This document shows, one piece after another, positions 1 through 5,942 of a stretch of 6,477 nt of DNA (position 1 is its first letter; every line of letters starts with the position of its first letter). Made by a program: the position numbers and the translations under genes. This DNA comes from Acetobacteraceae bacterium (lineage in GTDB: Bacteria > Pseudomonadota > Alphaproteobacteria > Acetobacterales > Acetobacteraceae): contig DAHWNE010000273.1 of NCBI GenBank assembly GCA_027340195.1, forward strand, positions 1 through 6,477. Direction: 5' to 3'. The notes beneath the pieces were generated by a model. That model was not told where the DNA came from and ran no database searches. It saw nothing but the letters and a program-made list of their open reading frames with translations.

Positions 1-374
1 CGGTGCTGGCCGCCTGCGGCGCGCGGGTGGTGGCGCTGGAGGACGATCCGGCCCTGCGCGCCCGCGCGGCGACCGCGCTCGCCGAACACGCCCCGGGGGT
101 GGAGCTGGTGGCCGGCCCGCCCGCCGCCGGCTGGCCCGCCGGCGCCCCCTATGACCTGATCCTGATCGAAGGCGCGGTGCCGGAGATCCCCCCCGCGCTG
201 GGCGGGCAGCTGCGCGCCTCCGGCGGGCGGCTGGTGGCGGTGCGCCTGGCCGACGGCATCGGCCAGGCGGTGCTGGCCGAGCCGGTGGCGGGCGAGCTGC
301 GGGTCCGGCCGATGTTCGACTGCTCCACGGCGCCGCTGCCGGCCCTGCGCCGGGCGCCGAGCTTCGTCTTCTGA
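1..374 (+). CDS. Protein-L-isoaspartate O-methyltransferase-like protein, 3' part only
   Basis: This is the C-terminal ~124 residues of a class I SAM-dependent methyltransferase of the Pcm family, cut by the left window edge; the GTG at base 3 is an internal valine codon, not a start. Pcm enzymes methylate isoaspartyl residues in damaged proteins in the cytoplasm. What is seen: a strand followed by an acidic residue (VVALEDDPAL) fitting the SAM ribose-binding position, then GWPAGAPYDLILIEGA, which corresponds to the Pcm stretch around the fourth strand, then GGRLVAV and a C-terminal PSFVF typical of the family end. The glycine-rich SAM motif must lie upstream of the window. The usual VTAA-like stretch after the aspartate is IEGA here, which I associate with a divergent alphaproteobacterial branch of Pcm; isoaspartate repair activity is therefore less certain than membership of the fold. 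The CtaG-like gene follows after 19 bases on the same strand and may be co-transcribed. Confidence 0.8.
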   Translation, partial: VLAACGARVVALEDDPALRARAATALAEHAPGVELVAGPPAAGWPAGAPYDLILIEGAVPEIPPALGGQLRASGGRLVAVRLADGIGQAVLAEPVAGELRVRPMFDCSTAPLPALRRAPSFVF

Positions 375-393
375 GCCGGCAAGGCGGCGCGCC

Positions 394-1422
394 ATGAGCC
401 GGACCGAGAGCCTGTGCTGGAGCGGCGGCCTCGCGGGGCTGGCGCTCGGGGGGTGGCTGATCGCGGTAGTCGCGCCGGCTTCGGTCTGGGCGCGCTGGCC
501 GCTCTCCGCGCCCGTCACGCTGGCGCTGATCCTGGTGGCCGCGATCTATCTGCGCGGCGGGCGGGCGGAACCGGCGGGGCGGCGCAGCGCGTTCCTCGGC
601 GGGCTGGCGGCGGTGTTCCTGGCCCTGCAATCGCCGCTGGCGGCGATGGCGCCGCATTCCTTCGCCATCGACGCGCTCGTGCAGATGCTGCTGCGCACCG
701 TGGCGCCGGCGCTGCTGGTGCTGGCCGCGCCGATGCCGGCGCTGCGCGCGGGCCTCGGCCTGCCGCCGGCCCGCCGGCGCTGGCCGTTGGGCGGGGCGAC
801 GGTGGCCACGCTGGTGTTCGTCGGCGCCGCATATTTCTGGGCCTGGCCGGCGGCGCGCGACTGGGCGGTGCTGAGCGCCACCGGGCGGGCGGCGATGGCG
901 GCCTGCTTCCTGGGGAGCGGATTGCTGTTCTTCCGCACCCTGTTCGACCTGCGCCCGGAGCCGGCGGGACCGGGCATCGGCACCCGGCTGCTGATGGTCT
1001 GGGGGGCCGAGCTCGGCAACGTGGTGCTGGGGTATTTCCTCACCTATGTCAGCGTGCCGCTCTACCCCGCCTACGCCGCGCGCGGGCTGTGGTTCGGCGT
1101 CTCGGGCATGACCAACCAGATCTACGGCGGGCAGACCTGGTGGCTCTGCGACACCGCGGCGATCGGGCTGGCGGCGATGGTGGTGATATTCCGCTGGGCC
1201 GGGGACGAGGACCGGCTGCGGGGCCGGCGCCACTGGCTGGAGCACGACCCGGCGACGCGCCAAGCCCGCCAGCGCGCCGCCAACCGGCGGGTGGTGTTCG
1301 GGCTGCTGGGATTCGTGACCATGATCCTGGGCGTGATCGGCGCCTCGGTGGCGGTCTATGAGGTGGGCTATCACCGCGCGGTGGGTCATGGGCCGACGGT
1401 GTCGGTGAATCAGATTCCGTAG
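394..1422 (+). CDS. CtaG-like (caa3-type) cytochrome c oxidase assembly membrane protein
   Basis: A 342-residue polytopic inner-membrane protein with about eight or nine hydrophobic segments (roughly 12-30, 40-53, 66-84, 97-113, 134-152, 165-181, 200-220, 250-268 and 300-322). It resembles the Caa3_CtaG family, whose members are linked to assembly or copper loading of heme-copper oxidases. Supporting landmarks are VAPALLVLAAP at 103-113, the VPLYPAYAA loop at 221-229, and TNQIYGGQTWW at 240-250, which matches the family's DQxxAGxxMW region. Oddly, there is no histidine between residues 89 and 279: the positions I expect to be the HMxxH pair read D93 and Q97, and the later WHxP and HxxxH regions read AWPAA and GRAAMAAC. 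A classical copper-binding role is therefore doubtful and it may be a divergent paralogue. After ~30 charged residues (270-299) it ends in one more hydrophobic segment. The ATG at 394 has a weak AAGG nine bases upstream. It converges on the kinase gene with a 13-base gap. Confidence 0.75.
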   Translation: MSRTESLCWSGGLAGLALGGWLIAVVAPASVWARWPLSAPVTLALILVAAIYLRGGRAEPAGRRSAFLGGLAAVFLALQSPLAAMAPHSFAIDALVQMLLRTVAPALLVLAAPMPALRAGLGLPPARRRWPLGGATVATLVFVGAAYFWAWPAARDWAVLSATGRAAMAACFLGSGLLFFRTLFDLRPEPAGPGIGTRLLMVWGAELGNVVLGYFLTYVSVPLYPAYAARGLWFGVSGMTNQIYGGQTWWLCDTAAIGLAAMVVIFRWAGDEDRLRGRRHWLEHDPATRQARQRAANRRVVFGLLGFVTMILGVIGASVAVYEVGYHRAVGHGPTVSVNQIP

Positions 1423-1436
1423 CCCGCGTTCGGGTT
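1421..1436 (+). terminator. Small hairpin between convergent stop codons, possible weak terminator
   Basis: AGCCCG and CGGGTT pair across a four-base loop (CGTT), giving a six-pair stem that includes one G-U. It fills the gap between the TAG of the CtaG-like gene and the TGA of the kinase gene. There is no T-tract on either side, and on the minus strand the wobble becomes a mismatch, so intrinsic termination is only a possibility. Confidence 0.2.
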
Positions 1437-3022
1437 CATCCCGCCGGCAGCCGCACCACGAAGCGCGCGCCTCCCTCCGGGCGGTTGCCGGCGGTGATGC
1501 GCCCGTGCAGCGCCTCCACGATCTGCCGCGAGATCGCCAGCCCCAGACCCGAATGCTGCCCGAACCGCTCCTCGCGCGGGCGTTCCGAGTAGAAGCGGTC
1601 GAACACCTGCTCGAACTTGCCTTCCGGGATGCCGGGCCCCTCGTCCTCCACCGCGATCTCCACCGCGCCGTCCACCACCGCCCCGCGCAGGAAGATGCGC
1701 CCGTCGGGGGGGCTGAAGGATTCCGCGTTGCCGATCAGGTTGCGCAGCACCTGCACCAGCCGGTCCTCCACCCCGCGCACCAGCAGCGGGCCTTCCGGCA
1801 GGTCCAGCACCATCCGCGCGTCATGCGGTCCCCGCGTCGTCTCGTGCAGCTCGACCAGGGTGCGCAGCATCGCCGCCACATCCACCGGCTCGGTCACCGT
1901 GCGCGACAATTCCGCATCCACCCGCGACGCATCGGAGACGTCGCTGATGAGCCGGTCGAGCCGGGTCACGTCCTCGGCCATGATCGCCAGCAGCTGGCGC
2001 CGGCGGTCCGGGTCCTCCATCCGCCGCAGGGTCTCGATGGCGCTGCGCAACGAGGACAGCGGGTTCTTGATTTCATGCGCCACGTCGGCGGCGAAGCGCT
2101 CGATCGCGTCCATCCGGTGCCACAGCGCCACCGCGGAATCGGCCAGCGCCACCGCCAGCGCCCCGATCTCGTCATGGCGGGTCAGCAGCGCGCGCGGGAC
2201 CGAGCCGGTGCGCCCCTCGCCCTCGCGCATGTCCGCCGCCGCGTTGGCCAGCCGCAACAGCGGTCGGGCGATGGTGAGCGAGAGGTACCACGACATCAGC
2301 ACCGTCAGCGCCAGCGCCAGCGCGAACAGGCCCAGGATCGAGGTGCGGATGGCGAACAGGGCGCGGTCCACCCCGCGCGCCTCGCGCGTCAGCAGGATGA
2401 TGCCCACCGTCTGCTTGTCGCGCCGCACCGGCTCGGCGACCGTGATGAGCAGCCGGTTGGCGGCGGTGCGGCGGATATAGGGCGGCATCTCGCGGGACCG
2501 CTCGGCGCTGGCCAGGTGCAGCTGCCCGCCGCCGGCATCGCCGTCCAGCGCCGCGCCCTCGGTCGGCAGCGCGGTTTCCAGATGGTCGTAGAGCCAGTCG
2601 ATCGCCGCCCGCAGCGGGCCGCGCGGACCGGCGGCGAACAGGCGGCGCGGCGGGCCGGTGCCGGCGAGGCCGAGGGCGGAATCGGCGATCACCGTCCCAT
2701 CCGGGCCGTAGAGCCGCGCCTGCGCGTCCGGCGTGGGTTCGGTCAGCCGCCAGAGCAGCGGGCGGGCGATGGCGGGGATGATGCGCGCCTGGCCGGCCGC
2801 CACCGCCACCGCGGTCTGCGCCAGGGCGCCGGCATAGACGCGGTCCTGCTCGCGCAGCGCCGCCACCTCGTTCTCGAGCAGCCCGGTCTGGTACTGGTCC
2901 AGATACAGCAGGGCCGCCAGCAGCAGGACGAGCGGCAACACGTTGACCAGCAGCAGCCGGCGCGTGAGCGGGGAGATCCAGCGCGGTCGTGCCACGCCGC
3001 GGCGCGGCGGGGCCGCGTCCAT
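1436..3022 (-). CDS. chvG: Membrane sensor histidine kinase, ChvG type
   Basis: A 528-residue sensor kinase that would autophosphorylate and pass phosphate to the response regulator encoded just upstream. Order: short basic cytoplasmic N-terminus containing SPLTRRLLLVN (17-27), transmembrane helix 23-41, periplasmic sensor of about 185 residues, second transmembrane helix ~229-250, HAMP linker ~250-303, dimerisation domain with FAADVAHEIKNPLSSLRSA and phospho-acceptor H316, then an ATPase domain with N box N428/N432 (NLIGNAESFSP), G1 box DEGPGIP 460-466, F box around F474/F477 and G2 box SGLGLAIS 491-498. All catalytic motifs are intact. The SPLTRR start and the H box are characteristic of the ChvG/ExoS family, which senses acid or envelope conditions and controls envelope and exopolysaccharide genes in rhizobia. 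The start at 3022 is favoured because an AAGGAG lies five bases upstream and the ATG overlaps the regulator stop (TGATG); the frame stays open 85 codons further upstream only as a shadow of chvI. No periplasmic partner such as ExoR is in view. Confidence 0.92.
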   Translation of the reverse strand: MDAAPPRRGVARPRWISPLTRRLLLVNVLPLVLLLAALLYLDQYQTGLLENEVAALREQDRVYAGALAQTAVAVAAGQARIIPAIARPLLWRLTEPTPDAQARLYGPDGTVIADSALGLAGTGPPRRLFAAGPRGPLRAAIDWLYDHLETALPTEGAALDGDAGGGQLHLASAERSREMPPYIRRTAANRLLITVAEPVRRDKQTVGIILLTREARGVDRALFAIRTSILGLFALALALTVLMSWYLSLTIARPLLRLANAAADMREGEGRTGSVPRALLTRHDEIGALAVALADSAVALWHRMDAIERFAADVAHEIKNPLSSLRSAIETLRRMEDPDRRRQLLAIMAEDVTRLDRLISDVSDASRVDAELSRTVTEPVDVAAMLRTLVELHETTRGPHDARMVLDLPEGPLLVRGVEDRLVQVLRNLIGNAESFSPPDGRIFLRGAVVDGAVEIAVEDEGPGIPEGKFEQVFDRFYSERPREERFGQHSGLGLAISRQIVEALHGRITAGNRPEGGARFVVRLPAG

Positions 3023-3723
3023 CAATGCTCCTTGTAGCGGTAGCCGATGCCGTAGAGCGTCTCGATGCGCTCGAAGCTGTCGTCGCGGGCGCGGAACTTC
3101 TTGCGGATGCGCTTGATGTGGCTGTCGATCGTGCGGTCGTCCACGTAGATGTTGTCGCCGTAAGCGGCATCGATCAGCTGGTCGCGGCTTTTCACCATCC
3201 CCGGCCGCGCCGCCAGCGCCTTGACCAGCAGGAACTCGGTCACCGTCAGCTGGATGTCCTCGCCCCGCCACAGGCACTGGTGCTTGGTCTCGTCGAGGGC
3301 GAGGTCCCCGCGCACCATCACCCCTCCCGGCGCCGCGCCCGATCCCTCGGCGCGGGAGACCTCGTTGCGGCGCAGCAGGGCGCGGATGCGCTCGATCAGC
3401 AGCCGCTGGCTGAACGGCTTGCGGATGTAATCGTCGGCGCCGAGGCGCAGGCCCATGAGCTCGTCCACCTCCTCGTCCTTCGAGGTGAGGAAGATCACCG
3501 GCATCGCCGAGCGCGCGCGCAGCCGCTGGAGCAGCTCCATCCCGTCCATGCGCGGCATCTTGATGTCGAGCACCGCGAGATCGACCGGCCGCGCGGTAAG
3601 GCCCTGAAGGGCGCTTTCGCCGTCGGTGTAGGTGCGGACCTGATAGCCTTCCTGCTCGAGGGTCATGGTGACCGAGGTCAGGATATTGCGGTCGTCATCG
3701 ACCAGGGCGATGGTCTGGGTCAT
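3022..3723 (-). CDS. chvI: Response regulator, OmpR/PhoB family, ChvI type
   Basis: A 233-residue two-domain response regulator that binds DNA when phosphorylated by its partner kinase. Receiver domain ~3-120: acidic pocket D9-D10-D11, phospho-acceptor D53 in [11 protein letters not shown], switch threonine T80 in FLTSKDEE, and the conserved K102-P103 in [10 protein letters not shown]. The C-terminal winged-helix domain (~135-232) has [13 protein letters not shown], the recognition-helix stretch [14 protein letters not shown] (197-210) and the closing GIGYRY wing. [11 protein letters not shown] at the N-terminus, [12 protein letters not shown] and [20 protein letters not shown] are hallmarks of ChvI. 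Another in-frame ATG at 3753 would add ten residues, but it sits inside the TATGTT promoter-like element and the extra residues do not look like a receiver start. The downstream kinase overlaps by one base. Ribosome binding sequence is weak (GGGA eight bases upstream, inside an inverted-repeat arm). Confidence 0.95.
   Translation of the reverse strand: MTQTIALVDDDRNILTSVTMTLEQEGYQVRTYTDGESALQGLTARPVDLAVLDIKMPRMDGMELLQRLRARSAMPVIFLTSKDEEVDELMGLRLGADDYIRKPFSQRLLIERIRALLRRNEVSRAEGSGAAPGGVMVRGDLALDETKHQCLWRGEDIQLTVTEFLLVKALAARPGMVKSRDQLIDAAYGDNIYVDDRTIDSHIKRIRKKFRARDDSFERIETLYGIGYRYKEH
3028..3033 (-). promoter_or_regulatory. Ribosome binding site for chvG inside the end of chvI
   Basis: On the minus strand this reads AAGGAG, five bases before the kinase ATG and within the last codons of the regulator gene. 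It fixes the kinase start at 3022 rather than at the far-upstream in-frame codon, and with the TGATG overlap implies translational coupling of the pair. Confidence 0.8.
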
Positions 3724-3730
3724 CGGCGGA

Positions 3731-3746
3731 GTCCCGGTTGCGGGAC
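3731..3746. promoter_or_regulatory. Perfect inverted repeat just upstream of chvI
   Basis: GTCCCG and CGGGAC form a perfect six-base inverted repeat around a four-base centre, between the promoter-like TATGTT and the chvI start. It could be an operator overlapping the transcription start or, if the transcript begins further upstream, a leader hairpin that covers the only GGGA near the start codon. In such GC-rich DNA short palindromes also arise by chance. Confidence 0.35.
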
Positions 3747-3748
3747 CG

Positions 3749-3754
3749 AACATA
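3749..3754 (-). promoter_or_regulatory. Candidate -10 element for the chvI-chvG operon
   Basis: Minus-strand TATGTT, an AT-rich patch in an otherwise GC-rich 65-base divergent gap, 25 bases before the chvI ATG. A near-identical ten-base block (CCTATSTTCG) lies before the phosphohexomutase gene. No convincing -35 hexamer is seen at 16-18 bases, so this is a tentative call. Confidence 0.3.
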
Positions 3755-3776
3755 GGGCGATGCCGCGCCCGGCGGC

Positions 3777-3782
3777 AGGGGG
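3777..3782 (+). promoter_or_regulatory. Ribosome binding site of the HugZ-like gene
   Basis: AGGGGG six bases before the ATG at 3789 is a reasonable Shine-Dalgarno sequence and supports that start. Confidence 0.5.
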
Positions 3783-3788
3783 TGCACG

Positions 3789-4448
3789 ATGAGTGACCAG
3801 CAACCGGCGCTGCGCGCCGCGCCGACGGCGAGGCTGCTGCTGCGCGCCGCCCGGGTGGGGACCTTGGCGACCAGCGACGAGGGGACGCCGTTCGCCTCCC
3901 TGGTCACGCCGGCCACGGCGCCCGATCTGACGCCGTTGCTGCTGCTGTCGGACCTGGCCGCGCATACGCGGCATCTGCGCGCCGACCCGCGCTGCACGCT
4001 GCTGGTCCAGGGCGCGGCGGTGGAGATCAACCCGCAGACCGCGCCGCGGGTGAGCGTGACGGCCCGGGCCGAGATCACCGACGATCCCGACCTCCGCGCC
4101 CGCTTCCTCGCCATCCACCCCTATGCGGCCCAATACGCGGGCTTCGCCGATTTCCACCTCTGGCGGCTGGAGATCGACCGGGCGCTGTTCGTGGGCGGCT
4201 TCGCCCGCGCGGCCCGGGTGCGGGCGGCCGATCTGCGCCCGGACCGGGCGGCCACGGCGGCGATCGCGGCGGCCGAGGCGGCGATCCTCGCCCGGGTTCC
4301 CCGCGCCGCCGACGGAAGGCGGGCGGTGTGCGTGGATGCGGACGGATTCGATCTGGCCGATGACGCCGCCTCGGTCCGGGTGGCGTTCGCCGCGCCGGCG
4401 GGGGATGCGGCGGAGGCCGAGGCGCGGCTGCGCGCCGGGTTGGGCTGA
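3789..4448 (+). CDS. HugZ-like / pyridoxamine 5'-phosphate oxidase-fold protein with shortened C-terminal domain
   Basis: A 219-residue soluble protein of the FMN-binding split-barrel (PNPOx-like) fold, closest to the HugZ group. Seen: helix and first strand [20 protein letters not shown] (16-35), [29 protein letters not shown] (50-68), then [32 protein letters not shown] (106-125) and [12 protein letters not shown] (133-144), all in the order found in HugZ-family proteins. Some family members bind and degrade heme, others bind flavin; the ligand here cannot be read from sequence. After the barrel (~145-219) a remnant of the usual C-terminal DUF2470-like domain is present (AAEAAILA, then DADGFDLA and a [17 protein letters not shown] tail), but the HMNxDHxDA-like helix I expect between them is missing, so the protein is about 20 residues short there. 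It is transcribed divergently from chvI and converges on the phosphohexomutase gene with an eight-base gap. Confidence 0.82.
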   Translation: MSDQQPALRAAPTARLLLRAARVGTLATSDEGTPFASLVTPATAPDLTPLLLLSDLAAHTRHLRADPRCTLLVQGAAVEINPQTAPRVSVTARAEITDDPDLRARFLAIHPYAAQYAGFADFHLWRLEIDRALFVGGFARAARVRAADLRPDRAATAAIAAAEAAILARVPRAADGRRAVCVDADGFDLADDAASVRVAFAAPAGDAAEAEARLRAGLG

Positions 4449-4460
4449 CCCGCCGGTCAG
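4445..4460. terminator. Perfect hairpin enclosing both convergent stop codons
   Basis: CTGACC and GGTCAG pair perfectly across a CGCC loop. The TGA in the left arm is the stop of the HugZ-like gene, and the TCA in the right arm overlaps the stop of the phosphohexomutase gene on the other strand. Symmetry makes it a candidate bidirectional terminator, but there is no T-tract on either side. Confidence 0.3.
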
Positions 4461-5863
4461 TGCCCGCCGGCGGCGGCGGAGAAATCCGGGGCGCTTAGGC
4501 CGGAGGCTTCCAGCTGCGCCACCAGCGCCGCCTTCAGCCGCGCGAGCCCCGCCGCATCCGCCGCCTCGGCGCGGGCCACCAGCACCGCCTGGGTGTTCGA
4601 GGCCCGCAGCAGCCACCACCCGTCGGCGGTGCGCACCCGCACCCCGTCGGTCTCCGCCACCTCGGCCCCGGCCGCGCGCAGCCGCGCGGCCACTTCCGAG
4701 ATCACCGCGAATTTACGGGTCTCGTCGCACGCGAAGCGCAATTCGGGGGTGTTGACCACCGCGGGCAACGCCTCCCGCGCCGCCGAGAGCCGGCCCGGGA
4801 GCCGGGCGATCACGCCCAGCGCGCGCACCGCGGCGTAGAGCGCGTCGTCGAACCCGTACCAGCGATCGGCGAAGAAGATATGCCCCGACATCTCGCCGGC
4901 GAGCGGGGCGCCGGTCTCGGCCATCTTCGCCTTGATGAGGCTGTGGCCGGTCTTCCACATCAGGGGCGCCCCGCCGGCGCGCGCGACCTCGTCGAACAGC
5001 ACCTGGCTGGCCTTCACATCGGCGATGATGGTGGCGCCGGGATGGGTCGCCAGCACGTCGCGCGCCAACAGCACCAGCAGCTGGTCGCCGAACAGGATGG
5101 CGCCGGTATCGTCCACCAGGCCGATGCGGTCGGCATCGCCGTCGAAAGCGACGCCGACGTCGGCGCCACGGGACCGGACCTCGGCGATCAGCTGGGCGAG
5201 ATTGGCGGCGACCGTGGGGTCCGGGTGGTGGGCGGGGAAGCGTCCGTCGATGTCCCCGTTGAGGACGGTATGGGTGCCCGGCAGGCGCGCCACCAGCCGC
5301 GCGAGGACCTCCCCGGCGGCGCCGTTGCCGTTGTCCCAGACCACGTGGAGGGCGCGGTCGCCGCCGTCCCAATCCTGGGCGAGGCGGGCGACATAGGCGG
5401 CGGCGACGTCGATGTCGCGGCTTGTGCCGGTGGCCGGGTCCCAGTCGCCGGCGGCGGCCTGGGCGCCGAGCGCGGTGATCTGGCGGCCGAAGAACGGCTT
5501 GCCGCCCGCCATCATCTTGAAGCCGTTATGGGTGGGCGGGTTGTGGCTGCCGGTGACCATCACCGCGGCATCGGTCCGTTCGGTGGTGGCGGCGTAATAC
5601 AGCATGGGCGTGGGGCCGCGGCCGACGCGCAGCACCTCGGCGCCGGCATCGACCAGGCCGGCGAGGAGGGCGGTTTCGAGCTCGGGGCTGGAGAGGCGCC
5701 CGTCGTAGCCGACGGCGATGCGGCGTCCGCCGGCGCGGCGGACCAGGGTGGCGAGGCAGCGGCCGATGGCGGTGGCGTCGGCCGGGTGGAGGGTTTCGCC
5801 GACGATGCCGCGGATGTCGTATTCGCGCAGGATCGAGGGGTGGAAGATGTGGGGGGCGGACAT
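4457..5863 (-). CDS. Phosphomannomutase/phosphoglucomutase (AlgC-type alpha-D-phosphohexomutase)
   Basis: A 468-residue cytoplasmic enzyme that interconverts hexose-6-phosphate and hexose-1-phosphate through a bisphosphate intermediate, feeding UDP-glucose or GDP-mannose synthesis. Four active-site loops are intact and at the spacing of the AlgC family: phosphoserine loop TGSHNP with S106, metal loop DGDADR 241-246, sugar-specificity loop GEMSGH 323-328 and phosphate-binding loop RASNTQ 420-425. The N-terminal HPSILREYDIRGIVG (8-22) is the standard family start, so ATG at 5863 is chosen; an in-frame ATG at 5956 would run into the galU stop and adds an unlikely proline/arginine-rich leader. 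The GEMSGH loop is the type found in dual-specificity PMM/PGM rather than glucosamine mutases; preference for glucose or mannose is not decidable. It follows galU on the same strand after 79 bases, which favours the phosphoglucomutase role. The Shine-Dalgarno is poor (GGAG twelve bases upstream). Confidence 0.93.
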   Translation of the reverse strand: MSAPHIFHPSILREYDIRGIVGETLHPADATAIGRCLATLVRRAGGRRIAVGYDGRLSSPELETALLAGLVDAGAEVLRVGRGPTPMLYYAATTERTDAAVMVTGSHNPPTHNGFKMMAGGKPFFGRQITALGAQAAAGDWDPATGTSRDIDVAAAYVARLAQDWDGGDRALHVVWDNGNGAAGEVLARLVARLPGTHTVLNGDIDGRFPAHHPDPTVAANLAQLIAEVRSRGADVGVAFDGDADRIGLVDDTGAILFGDQLLVLLARDVLATHPGATIIADVKASQVLFDEVARAGGAPLMWKTGHSLIKAKMAETGAPLAGEMSGHIFFADRWYGFDDALYAAVRALGVIARLPGRLSAAREALPAVVNTPELRFACDETRKFAVISEVAARLRAAGAEVAETDGVRVRTADGWWLLRASNTQAVLVARAEAADAAGLARLKAALVAQLEASGLSAPDFSAAAGGH

Positions 5864-5894
5864 CGGCGGGGTGGGCTCCGTGCGGCGTGGGGCG

Positions 5895-5900
5895 AAGATA
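5895..5900 (-). promoter_or_regulatory. Candidate -10 element upstream of the phosphohexomutase gene
   Basis: Minus-strand TATCTT in the 79-base gap after galU, 31 bases before the ATG at 5863, within a block (CCTATCTTCG) that differs by one base from the one before chvI. It may give the mutase its own promoter in addition to read-through from galU. No good -35 hexamer is visible; the best-spaced hexamer, GTGCAG at 5918-5923, is poor. Confidence 0.25.
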
Positions 5901-5942
5901 GGCGGGATCGGGGGGAGCTGCACGCGGGGGCGGCCGGATCGC

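Noticed and set aside
414..1361. Second plus-strand open frame inside the CtaG-like gene
   Set aside because: It is a +1-type shadow of a high-GC membrane-protein gene; the translation is Gly/Ala/Arg-rich with no hydrophobic periodicity, whereas the chosen frame gives clean membrane helices.
1505..3037. Long plus-strand open frame (510 codons) opposite the kinase gene
   Set aside because: It is antisense to chvG, whose protein has every kinase motif; the antisense translation is rich in Arg, Gln, His and Ala with no domain pattern, as expected from GC-rich codon bias.
3023..3277. Upstream extension of the kinase frame by 85 codons
   Set aside because: This part lies wholly within chvI in another frame, reads as Arg/Pro/His-rich noise, and the kinase has a strong AAGGAG before the ATG at 3022.
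3720..4619. Minus-strand open frame of 299 codons opposite the HugZ-like gene
   Set aside because: The HugZ-like gene has family motifs and a ribosome binding site; this frame overlaps the end of the mutase gene and the chvI start and has low-complexity Arg/Gly/Ala composition.
5864..5942. Possible small gene or terminator in the gap between galU and the mutase
   Set aside because: The 79-base gap contains no start codon with a ribosome binding site giving a plausible short protein, and no stem-loop with a T-tract; only the TATCTT-like patch stands out.
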